Assembly (NCBI GenBank): GCA_041656115.1
Contig: JBBAED010000013.1
Span: 1 to 10,024 of the forward strand
Source of the DNA: Dehalococcoidales bacterium
Lineage (GTDB): Bacteria; Chloroflexota; Dehalococcoidia; Dehalococcoidales; UBA5627
Reading direction: 5' to 3'
Length of the DNA: 10,024 nucleotides
Part shown: positions 1-7,123 of the stretch, piece by piece
How the letters are laid out: every line of letters begins with the position of its first letter
Numbering within the stretch: position 1 is the first letter of the stretch
Notes under the pieces: generated by a model
The model's input: the letters and a program-made list of their open reading frames with translations, nothing else
What the model was told of the DNA's origin: nothing
Database searches by the model: none
Translations under genes and position numbers: made by a program

Positions 1-115
1 CATACCCGCACACCGCGCAAACCTCATCAATCAGGCGCGATTTATACGCCTTGCCCGCCGTTTTATATCTGCGGCATTGAACCCGCAGATCCTGCGCTCT
101 TGACTCCAGACTCAT
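1..115 (-). CDS. Transposase N-terminus, integrase-core type (partial)
   Basis: Reading leftward from ATG at 115, an open frame of 38 codons reaches the window edge. It begins MSLESRAQDLRVQCRRYKTA and continues with a segment rich in basic residues followed by SRLIDEVCAVCGY. A basic helix followed by an 'LIDE...A..GY' helix resembles the N-terminal helix-turn-helix of transposases with an integrase (rve, DDE) core, where it binds the element's ends. GGAGGG lies 10 bases upstream of the ATG, slightly far for a ribosome binding site but the best in the leader. The catalytic domain is outside the window, so the family call is inference. Confidence 0.5.
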   Translation of the reverse strand, partial: MSLESRAQDLRVQCRRYKTAGKAYKSRLIDEVCAVCGY

Positions 116-221
116 CGTTTTCCATCCCTCCAGCAACAGGGTGTCATCCTTATGAGTCAACGAAACAATCCGCCCCCCTCTGCGGCCCGTGCTTCGGTGT
201 CTTTTTTTATGAGTCAATTCG
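95..221 (+). repeat. 127-bp inverted repeat, left arm
   Basis: Perfect inverted match to 9898-10024. The pairing is 95 to 10024 and 221 to 9898. The right partner ends with the window, so the true repeat is longer than can be measured here. Confidence 0.95.
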
Positions 222-253
222 CCTCTTTTATTTTGTTGCGGACTTGCCAGGAG

Positions 254-276
254 AAAAATCGCCCGTTACGATTTTT
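254..276 (+). other. Hairpin between the IS end and the first gene
   Basis: AAAAATCG (254-261) pairs with CGATTTTT (269-276) around a 7-base loop. It sits outside the IS, 35 bases upstream of the ATG at 312. The stem is AT-rich and the T run is inside the stem, so it is only a weak intrinsic-terminator candidate, which could insulate the gene from the IS. No convincing promoter is visible between 222 and 311. Confidence 0.3.
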
Positions 277-311
277 TCCGTTGCTGACGGGTACGGTGAA
301 GAAAGGGACAA

Positions 312-1346
312 ATGAAAGCATGGATTATTGCGGGGATTGTTTTAACCGTCAGCAGTCTGTTTGCGGATGAGTCAGCAAAAAAGCAACTGCCGGATGAAAC
401 GGATTCATATCTGGTTACATCATGGGGACAGCTTTACGACGAATATATCTCATTTAGAAACCAGCATGGAAAAATCGTGCCGCCGTCGGTTTCCTATGAG
501 GATGCAATTACTGGATTTTTTAAAAACGACTGGTCGTTTTTAAGCCGGAACTGGCATTTTACTTTTTCCGGCGGCACGCGGTATACATCGGCACTTCCAA
601 CCATGGGGATTACCGAGCCGGTTATTATTAGAATTTTTGAAAATCTACGGACTGCGGATATAATCATTCTTTCTTCACCGCTTACCGACGGTAAGGCGTT
701 TAACGGTTCTGCAATTTTTACAGCCCCCGCATTCATGCCATACGAAGAGAGTTTTTCTCTCAGCAGATATTCATTCGATGAAATGGCACCCCGCCGCGTG
801 CTTTTAGAACTGATTGTAAAGCCTGAGAGCTATCGGACGGCGGATTTATTAGCGGCGAGAGCCGAAGCAGAAGCGGCGGCGTTACGAATGGCGGCCATGC
901 CTAAATCCGCGCCGGTGCCGAAAACCGGCATCTGGATGGAGTTTGATTTTGGCGCAAGTGCAATTAATGTGCATGCGTCCACCGGTTATGAAAAACAGAT
1001 CGAAATTTATTCACGTTTCAGCCTGACGAACGGCGATTGGGCGTATTCAGCGAACCGCGTCGCCAATCTCACCTCGAACAATCCGGCGGCAGTGGTTGTT
1101 GATCTGTCCGGCACACAGGGGTTTTTCCTTGCCGGTGATGCAGAGATGGACAGCGATGGTGACGGTATTCCTGATGCACGAGAAATTTATATTCATGGAA
1201 CAAACCGTTATCTGGCGGATTCAGACGGCGATGGGATATCCGATTATGATGAAATTTACCTGTATCGCACCGATCCGCTAAACAACGATGTCACCATGCC
1301 AGCAATCGTTTTGATGCCGTCAAAAAACACCATCATTTTTCCGTAA
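312..1346 (+). CDS. Secreted protein with C-terminal TSP3 calcium-binding repeats
   Basis: 344 aa. The N-terminus is a clear Sec signal peptide: K2, a hydrophobic core at 4-17 and likely cleavage after LFA (residue 18). Residues 20-270 match no domain I recognise; the stretch around 200-275 looks beta-rich and ends in a segment typical of extracellular sandwich domains. The C-terminus has two thrombospondin-type-3 Ca2+-binding repeats, DSDGDGIPD (280-288) and DSDGDGISD (303-311), whose regularly spaced Asp residues are the known calcium ligands of this family. A third, degenerate unit may follow near the end. The start is supported by GAAAGGG at 301-307, four bases before ATG. The stop is only 9 bp before the RHS gene, so the two are probably co-transcribed and this protein may assist display or anchoring of the RHS protein (inference). 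Confidence 0.85.
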   Translation: MKAWIIAGIVLTVSSLFADESAKKQLPDETDSYLVTSWGQLYDEYISFRNQHGKIVPPSVSYEDAITGFFKNDWSFLSRNWHFTFSGGTRYTSALPTMGITEPVIIRIFENLRTADIIILSSPLTDGKAFNGSAIFTAPAFMPYEESFSLSRYSFDEMAPRRVLLELIVKPESYRTADLLAARAEAEAAALRMAAMPKSAPVPKTGIWMEFDFGASAINVHASTGYEKQIEIYSRFSLTNGDWAYSANRVANLTSNNPAAVVVDLSGTQGFFLAGDAEMDSDGDGIPDAREIYIHGTNRYLADSDGDGISDYDEIYLYRTDPLNNDVTMPAIVLMPSKNTIIFP

Positions 1347-1355
1347 GGCGATGTT

Positions 1356-4300
1356 ATGAGAAAAAAATTTAATGTTTTAAATAGGGAATACACGCAGTTT
1401 TTGAAAAAAATAATTTGCGGAGTATTAATCTTTTTTACTGCCGGAATTTCAGCTTTTGCCTGCATGGAGGAAATTTGGATAGATGGTTATTATGACGAAG
1501 TGTCGGAATGGGTGGATACAAGCTATTATGGGGTTATCGGATATGATTGGGAAGATGGTTATCTTGATCCGGAGTTAGGCTGGGTGGATGGCGGACTTGT
1601 TCCGGTTTATGGAATGATAGAAGATGGGTATTACGACACAACATATGTGTGGGAGAACGGATATTATGATTACCAGTGGAATAGTAATTGCGGAATTTGC
1701 GATCCCGGCGGCGGTGACCCTGGTGATCCCGGTGACCCCGGCGATCCCGGTGATGAAGATGAAGCGGAAGACGAAAAAGAGAATGAAAAAACATCAACCA
1801 AAGAGCCGATTGATGTAAAAACCGGAAATAATTATTTTACCGAATCCCGGATTCATATTCCCTGTCCGGGGATTTCGTTACGGTTTGACTTAAAATATCA
1901 GAGTGTTAACAGCATGATGGTCGGCGTGCTGGGCAAAGATTGGCTCCATTCATATGAATGGATGGTACAATTATCTAACGACTGGGCATATGTGTTTACC
2001 GGCGAAGGACACCGGTTTAATTTTAAATCAGATGGAAACGGCGGTTATCTGCCCTCAAAATCCAATAACTGGACGTTTGAGCAAAACGCATCCGGTTATA
2101 TTGTAAGACAGCCCGGTGGTCTGGAATACTGTTTTAACGGAACCGGCTGGCCGGTTTCAATTCGGGATGCATGGGGCAACCAAGTTGCATTACAGTATGA
2201 TACCAATAGCTGCCTTGAACGGGCAGTTCATTCCACCGGACGGCAGATCGAATTTACACATCAATGGATTTCTGATCTGGAAAGCTGGCGGCTCCATACT
2301 GTTTCAGTTCCCGCCGGACAGTCTTTATCATTTTCATATAACAGTGACGGACAAATGGAATCCGTTACGGAACAGGTCGGAACAAACTCGTATTTATCGA
2401 CCTACAATTATCATCAGGGCTTTTTGATAAACAGGATAAATAAAACCGGCGTCATGTACCATTACGGATACAGTGATCCATCAGGGAACCCCACCGGGGG
2501 CAAAGGCACATGGCTTATGGCGGATGGATGGAATGAACATACTGTAACTTATCTCAGTGAAAGCGAAACAGACGTCCGGTATGTCCATACATGGGATAAT
2601 GATGCACAGATATACCGCTATTCCTGGAATGATCAGGGAGAACTAAATGCAAAATACGGACCGGTGGATTCAACAAACTCCATTTATCAATCCGGGATAC
2701 GTTATACCTACGCATCCAACGGAAAGGATGTAATAAAAGAAGAACTGTTTGATGGGAATGATGCAACATGGACAACGTGGAAGTTATATGATGAATACCA
2801 CAACGTCACCAATTATTCCGTTGCGTATAATTCATCCAACCCGGTATTTATGCACTCAATCGAATATGATCCGATTTGGCAGCAGCCTGTTCAAATAATC
2901 GATGAGTGGGGCAAACGGACAGAAATTGTTTATACCAACGGACTGCCGTTACTTAAACAGGTATTTCATTCCGGCACACAAAGCTATGACACACTGTTTA
3001 ACTATACAACAAATGGATTGATTTCATCGTTTGTCAACCCGAATGGAAATGCGGTTACATTCGAATATGACGATAAAGGTAATTTAATAATTTCTGCCGC
3101 ATCGCTGGGGCCGGTCGTCAGTAATACGTATAACAGTCTGGGATATGTGGTTCAGACGGAAATACTGGCAGAAGATGGCACTTCCATCGGACGGATTACA
3201 CAGCATGAACGTGATTCGAAAGGACGTTTGACACAAACCATATATGCCGACACATTGACATCATCTATTCAATACAATGCACTGGACTATGTAACACAGA
3301 CGGTTGGCCGCGCCGGGAATGTGACAGATTATACCTATGCCCCAGGACGGAAACTTACTTCGAAAACCCGTTATCTTGAACAAAACAATACGAATATTCC
3401 GGTGCGAATCGGGTACGACTACACCCCGCAGTTTAATACGACCCGCATCCTTGAGTCGCGCGGACGCTATGTCGAAGAATATACACGGGATATTCAGGAT
3501 CGGATGACATCCGTAAAAAATCTTGAAGATCAAACGATGCAGATTCAGTACGGCATCGGAAACTTTGTAACCAATGTCATTCGTTACGATGGCTCGCGTG
3601 TTGAAACGGCGTATGACACGGCTGGACGTCAGTCGTCGGTAAAATATCTTTCCGCTAATAATCAGCAACTGGCGCAGATTTCTTATTCTTATTATCCTGC
3701 CTGGAAAGAAACATACGTCTCTGACGGATATAGCGGATTCTACAATTATCTCGACACCGCCGGGAGGTCCGCCTGGGTGGATGCATATTACGGCCCAATT
3801 TGGCTCGGCTGGTCTACGGGATATGATCCGGCGGGAAATATAACCAGTAAAAATATTTACAATGAATGGTCTGAAAATGACACCTGGGTTTATAACAATT
3901 TCAGCACCGGATACCGTTACGATACGGCAGAACGGCTGACCGGAATTTCAGCCACAGTGGATTCCGTTAATACACAGAACTTTGAATACGGTTATTCACC
4001 GGTGAACGGGCGGATTTCATCCGTCACCAATGCAGAGTCCGGCTTAGTGACAACGCATGCTTACAGCATTATGGACTGGGTAACGAACATCACTTATAGA
4101 ACACGATCCGGAGCCGTTATCCGTTCCATCAGCTATCAGCGCGATGCGCTGGGCATGATTACGAATGTAACCATTGGAGATGGCAGTTCAGAGTTGTCAG
4201 TTAAACGCTATCAGTATGATTCGTTAAATCGTTTGATTCGTGAAAGTTCGTTTGATTCGTGGGCTGAATATTCCTACGACTTAGCCGGAAACCGTCTGAT

Positions 4301-5759
4301 AAAGTCAAAAACTGATAACGGAGAACCGATAACCGTTAACTATGTTCTCGGAATCGGTGACCGTTTAGCATCATGGAGTGCCGTGGTTACAAACCAGATT
4401 GGAATTCCACAGAACATAACCATAACTGGTTATTCCTCAAAACCGATCGGTACGAACGATCTCTGGGGTCAGCTTTGGGTCAGTAATTCATTAACTCAGT
4501 CGTCCGCCGTACCACAGGTCGACGGAACTGATTTTACAGCAACCAATTTGCAATTCGGAGTTGGTTCCCAGCAGGTTGTAGCGGCGATTTGTGATGCCGC
4601 CGGAAATACCGGTTTCGCCACGAATACTGTAACTATAACGGTTGTGACCAACGGAACCTATCAATACGATGCCGCAGGCTGCATTACGAATATTTCATAT
4701 TCAGGACTTGGAAATTACTCTGAAAATATCTCGTTAAACTGGGATGAACGTTACCGGTTGAAAGAAGTTCAGCGTTCAGGGTTTACCGTTCAATATGAAT
4801 ATGACGTTCTTAATCGCCGGACAAAACGCACGGTCAGCTCTGACCTCGGAACTCCGAGTTCTGAATTCTACATTTACGACGGCAATCAAATTCTCGCCGA
4901 CATAGATGCGAACACCGGTGAACTGCTTCGCTCGTACGTTTGGGGCGTTGGTATCGACAATCTGCTCTCCATGACCGTTTATCCGCAAACGACAAACTCC
5001 ACACCTCAAACTTATTATCCAATCAAAGACCCTTTGAATTCAGTCTTAGCGATGGTCGATGCCAACGGACAGATTATTGAATCCTACGAGTACGACGCGT
5101 GGGGAAGAGTTTTGGATATTAAAGACTCTTCCGGCACTTCAATCGGAAATCAGCAATCGTCAATTGGAAATAGATATTTGTGGCAAGGTCGCGAATATGA
5201 TTGCGTGACGGGGCTGTATTATTTCCGCGCGCGGTGGTACGACCCGATTACAGGACGGTGGATGAGCAAAGACCCGATTGGAATCAGCGGCGGATTAAAT
5301 CTCTATGCGTTTTGCGGAAATAATCCAATTAACGCTAGAGATCCGATGGGGCTGGACATTGCCTATCTAAATAATAGCGAGGGTGCTATCTTGGGCGCAG
5401 GGCATTCTGCCGCAGCTGTCGGTAACGACGAAACTGGATGGACATACTTTAGTTTTGGCATGGGAAATCCGTTTACCTCATCTGATAATTTAACTGTTGA
5501 AACATATGATACATTCAACGATATGATAGCGGCAAACCCGGAATATGAACGCTATATTATATATTCTACAAATGCCGACGCTGATACTGCGGCTATACGT
5601 GCGGGGAATTTATACGAGAATGCATTATATGATCTCGCTATCCAAAATTGTGATGATGTTGCTTCAAGAATACTGAGAGATGGAGGAATTGATGTTAATC
5701 ATGGGCTGACGCCAAATATGACATTCCAAAATCAATTAAACCCATGGAAGACCGAATGA
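1356..5759 (+). CDS. Exported RHS/YD-repeat protein with a papain-like C-terminal tip
   Basis: 1467 aa. Residues 1-36 form a signal sequence with basic head, hydrophobic core 19-35 and AFAC at 33-36, which could be cut by signal peptidase I or act as a poor lipobox. Residues 37-110 repeat a DGYYD...W motif; residues 115-150 are a Gly-Asp-Pro then acidic/Lys linker. A DUF6531-like domain opens at about 151 (PIDVKTGNNYF). YD repeats run from about 240 to 1270, broken near 1000-1100 by an Ig-like segment. The conserved RHS core end (WQGREY, RARWYDP, DPIG, then DPMGL ending at 1333) precedes a 134-aa variable tip. The tip has GHSAAAVG (His1350) and NCDDVASRIL (Cys1432), the His-then-Cys order of permuted papain-like/NlpC or LRAT-like folds, so a peptidase, amidase or acyltransferase toxin is plausible. 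AAGG overlapping the upstream stop is its ribosome binding site. RHS shells usually enclose the tip; export here is Sec-like, with no PAAR domain. Confidence 0.88.
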   Translation: MRKKFNVLNREYTQFLKKIICGVLIFFTAGISAFACMEEIWIDGYYDEVSEWVDTSYYGVIGYDWEDGYLDPELGWVDGGLVPVYGMIEDGYYDTTYVWENGYYDYQWNSNCGICDPGGGDPGDPGDPGDPGDEDEAEDEKENEKTSTKEPIDVKTGNNYFTESRIHIPCPGISLRFDLKYQSVNSMMVGVLGKDWLHSYEWMVQLSNDWAYVFTGEGHRFNFKSDGNGGYLPSKSNNWTFEQNASGYIVRQPGGLEYCFNGTGWPVSIRDAWGNQVALQYDTNSCLERAVHSTGRQIEFTHQWISDLESWRLHTVSVPAGQSLSFSYNSDGQMESVTEQVGTNSYLSTYNYHQGFLINRINKTGVMYHYGYSDPSGNPTGGKGTWLMADGWNEHTVTYLSESETDVRYVHTWDNDAQIYRYSWNDQGELNAKYGPVDSTNSIYQSGIRYTYASNGKDVIKEELFDGNDATWTTWKLYDEYHNVTNYSVAYNSSNPVFMHSIEYDPIWQQPVQIIDEWGKRTEIVYTNGLPLLKQVFHSGTQSYDTLFNYTTNGLISSFVNPNGNAVTFEYDDKGNLIISAASLGPVVSNTYNSLGYVVQTEILAEDGTSIGRITQHERDSKGRLTQTIYADTLTSSIQYNALDYVTQTVGRAGNVTDYTYAPGRKLTSKTRYLEQNNTNIPVRIGYDYTPQFNTTRILESRGRYVEEYTRDIQDRMTSVKNLEDQTMQIQYGIGNFVTNVIRYDGSRVETAYDTAGRQSSVKYLSANNQQLAQISYSYYPAWKETYVSDGYSGFYNYLDTAGRSAWVDAYYGPIWLGWSTGYDPAGNITSKNIYNEWSENDTWVYNNFSTGYRYDTAERLTGISATVDSVNTQNFEYGYSPVNGRISSVTNAESGLVTTHAYSIMDWVTNITYRTRSGAVIRSISYQRDALGMITNVTIGDGSSELSVKRYQYDSLNRLIRESSFDSWAEYSYDLAGNRLIKSKTDNGEPITVNYVLGIGDRLASWSAVVTNQIGIPQNITITGYSSKPIGTNDLWGQLWVSNSLTQSSAVPQVDGTDFTATNLQFGVGSQQVVAAICDAAGNTGFATNTVTITVVTNGTYQYDAAGCITNISYSGLGNYSENISLNWDERYRLKEVQRSGFTVQYEYDVLNRRTKRTVSSDLGTPSSEFYIYDGNQILADIDANTGELLRSYVWGVGIDNLLSMTVYPQTTNSTPQTYYPIKDPLNSVLAMVDANGQIIESYEYDAWGRVLDIKDSSGTSIGNQQSSIGNRYLWQGREYDCVTGLYYFRARWYDPITGRWMSKDPIGISGGLNLYAFCGNNPINARDPMGLDIAYLNNSEGAILGAGHSAAAVGNDETGWTYFSFGMGNPFTSSDNLTVETYDTFNDMIAANPEYERYIIYSTNADADTAAIRAGNLYENALYDLAIQNCDDVASRILRDGGIDVNHGLTPNMTFQNQLNPWKTE
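1713..1748 (+). repeat. Four tandem 9-bp units encoding Gly-Asp-Pro
   Basis: Units at 1713-1721, 1722-1730, 1731-1739 and 1740-1748 follow GGYGAYCCY and encode GDP each time. They form a low-complexity linker between the aromatic N-terminal repeats and the DUF6531-like domain of the RHS protein. Third-position changes between units show they are not a very recent expansion. Confidence 0.85.
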
Positions 5760-6136
5760 AAAATATAATTCAGTGTTTAATTATAGGTGTATCTCAATTT
5801 ATAGGATCACGTATTGGCGGTTTATGGTTTTTTATTTTCACTCCGTTTCCTTTATTTTTTATTTTACAATTCATCCCAAAAAAATATGAATGGAGAAATG
5901 TCCCATTTAGTTTATTTCCACTAGCACTTTTATTGCTGGATTTTATAGTTTTTTTACCTCCTCGGATTAAAAAAGGAATGACGTTTAAAATGTATTTTTA
6001 TGATTTTTTTGAAGCATTTTTGATGATTCTTTTTCTTGCATGCTTACAGTGGGGAATACTAAAGCTTTTGTGGTTAAGCCAATCATTAATTGTAATATCA
6101 ATTGATAGGTTTTTTAAAAATAAAGAACAAAGATAA
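5756..6136 (+). CDS. Small multi-pass membrane protein, candidate immunity protein
   Basis: 126 aa from ATG at 5756. This ATG overlaps the RHS stop as ATGA, and GGAAG lies five bases upstream, so I prefer it to the in-frame ATG at 5744, which would add four residues. The protein is very hydrophobic, with likely membrane segments at about 20-39, 50-69 and 82-104, possibly a fourth near 106-115, and a short basic tail ending KNKEQR. I recognise no family. Tight translational coupling directly after a variable RHS tip is the usual place of an immunity gene, and a membrane location would suit a tip acting at the envelope; this is inference from position. The coding DNA is much more AT-rich than the RHS core, as in exchanged tip/immunity cassettes. 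Confidence 0.75.
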   Translation: MKNIIQCLIIGVSQFIGSRIGGLWFFIFTPFPLFFILQFIPKKYEWRNVPFSLFPLALLLLDFIVFLPPRIKKGMTFKMYFYDFFEAFLMILFLACLQWGILKLLWLSQSLIVISIDRFFKNKEQR

Positions 6137-6205
6137 AACCCGACATACTATAATCTTCCAAAAATATTAAATCGTGTTTTGATAAATATAATATTGAGAG
6201 CTTGG

Positions 6206-6631
6206 ATGAAATACTTAACAACTTTATTCCTTATACCTTTTATATTAACCGGATGTATTTTAAAATATGAGGATGTAAGCAACGAGCCTGAATACAAACA
6301 GTTACTAAATACTCGTTATTCACTGAAAACGCGTATGGTCATTAGTGGAATAAATCTACCGCCTGGATATGGGAAAGATATAAATATTTATGTTGTTTAT
6401 CCGCTAGTGTCAGGAAGAATCACAGGACCAAAAATTATTTCTGAAGAGATTTTACATTCTAGTACAATTATAGAAGTGCTGGGTGTAAGGAAGAGTGTGA
6501 ATCATATTCCTGGATATCAATCCATCGATGCGATTATTACAGTGTACCCATACGAAAAAGCTACAAATGTTCCTGTTGTGATTGATTTGAGATATCTTCA
6601 ATCAACTAATTATGTGCAAAAATTAAAATAA
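6206..6631 (+). CDS. Small lipoprotein of unknown function
   Basis: 141 aa from ATG at 6206. An upstream TTG at 6179 is in frame, but the ATG gives a textbook lipoprotein signal: K2, hydrophobic core, then LTGC with Cys17 as the lipid-modified residue, and GAGAG lies a few bases before it. The mature part is predicted mostly beta and polar, with GINLPPGYGKDINIYVVYP in the middle and ending near DLRYLQSTNYVQKLK. I do not recognise a named domain. It follows the membrane protein by 69 bp in the same AT-rich block. That gap holds TATAAT at 6149-6154 and 6187-6192 but no good -35 box, so a separate promoter is possible. As an envelope-anchored protein behind an RHS tip it may be an immunity or accessory factor; nothing in its own sequence proves this. 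Confidence 0.75.
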   Translation: MKYLTTLFLIPFILTGCILKYEDVSNEPEYKQLLNTRYSLKTRMVISGINLPPGYGKDINIYVVYPLVSGRITGPKIISEEILHSSTIIEVLGVRKSVNHIPGYQSIDAIITVYPYEKATNVPVVIDLRYLQSTNYVQKLK

Positions 6632-6672
6632 AATACTAATTATATTATACCACATGATATGAAGAGAAAATT

Positions 6673-7119
6673 ATGAACAAAATAATATTTTTAAATGTCG
6701 GGTTTATATATTTTTTATTATTAACCGTATATGCAGAACCTCAGCCACGAACAGCACCACGTATTTTTAAAAATCAAACCAATACATTAGTTCATGCACC
6801 TCAATTTTCAAATTCCAGCACAAACCATGATGCGCGCGCACAGCGTTTACTTGATCAATTAAACGCGCAGACTCAAATACAGGAAACCGACGCTCAACGC
6901 CTTGTCCGGCTGCAGAAAGAGCGCGCCGAAATTGTCCGTTCAATCTCTTTGACGCAACAGCGCATCAATCAAAACGCGAATCACGTTCATTCAGAAGCCT
7001 GTTCGCATGGACATAATCACAGCCCGAACAGTAATTTTGCTTTACAACGCATGCTCCAGCAACGACAGGCAGACCTGGCCAAAATTGATCAGGAAATTTC
7101 AAAATTACAGGCACAGTGA
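6673..7119 (+). CDS. Secreted coiled-coil protein with a His-rich loop
   Basis: 148 aa. Signal peptide with hydrophobic core at 5-20 and likely cleavage after VYA (residue 21). A disordered Pro/Asn/Ser region to about 52 is followed by a long Gln/Arg/Glu-rich helix (53-100), a loop HVHSEACSHGHNH at 104-116 and a second helix (121-147), giving the look of a helical hairpin. His104, 106, 112, 114, 116 and Cys110 could bind a transition metal such as zinc, nickel or copper, but no named family is recognised. AAGAGA a few bases upstream supports the ATG. The first 50 codons are AT-rich like the genes before it, the rest much less so. It ends 4 bp from the convergent rep gene, and no terminator is visible in that gap. 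Confidence 0.75.
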   Translation: MNKIIFLNVGFIYFLLLTVYAEPQPRTAPRIFKNQTNTLVHAPQFSNSSTNHDARAQRLLDQLNAQTQIQETDAQRLVRLQKERAEIVRSISLTQQRINQNANHVHSEACSHGHNHSPNSNFALQRMLQQRQADLAKIDQEISKLQAQ

Positions 7120-7123
7120 TTGG

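Larger units (their letters stand above)
1..221 (-). mobile_element. Outer end of an insertion sequence, left copy (partial)
   Basis: Positions 95-221 are the exact reverse complement of 9898-10024 (127 of 127 bases by my reading). Identity stops at 221/9898, so this is the element's end; the rest runs off the left edge. Transcription is leftward, out of the window. Between the end and the transposase start is a leader of about 105 bp holding two copies of TTATGAGTCAA (150-160 and 207-217), which are candidate transposase-binding subterminal repeats. The family cannot be fixed from this end alone; the encoded N-terminus suggests a transposase with an integrase-type (rve) catalytic core. Confidence 0.75.

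Noticed and set aside
100..370. Plus-strand open frames of about 70 codons across the left IS end
   Set aside because: They overlap the mirrored IS leader and its antisense transposase start, have no ribosome binding site of note, and encode nothing recognisable.
1534..1797. Minus-strand open frame rich in Arg/His/Gly
   Set aside because: It is the antisense of the GDP-repeat and aromatic-repeat region of the RHS gene; low-complexity composition explains it.
3261..3668. Minus-strand 135-codon frame inside the RHS gene
   Set aside because: Antisense to clear YD repeats, with no homologous features or start signals.
6137..6205. TATAAT boxes at 6149-6154 and 6187-6192 as a promoter for the lipoprotein
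   Set aside because: The region is AT-rich and neither box has a reasonable -35 partner, so I do not list a promoter.
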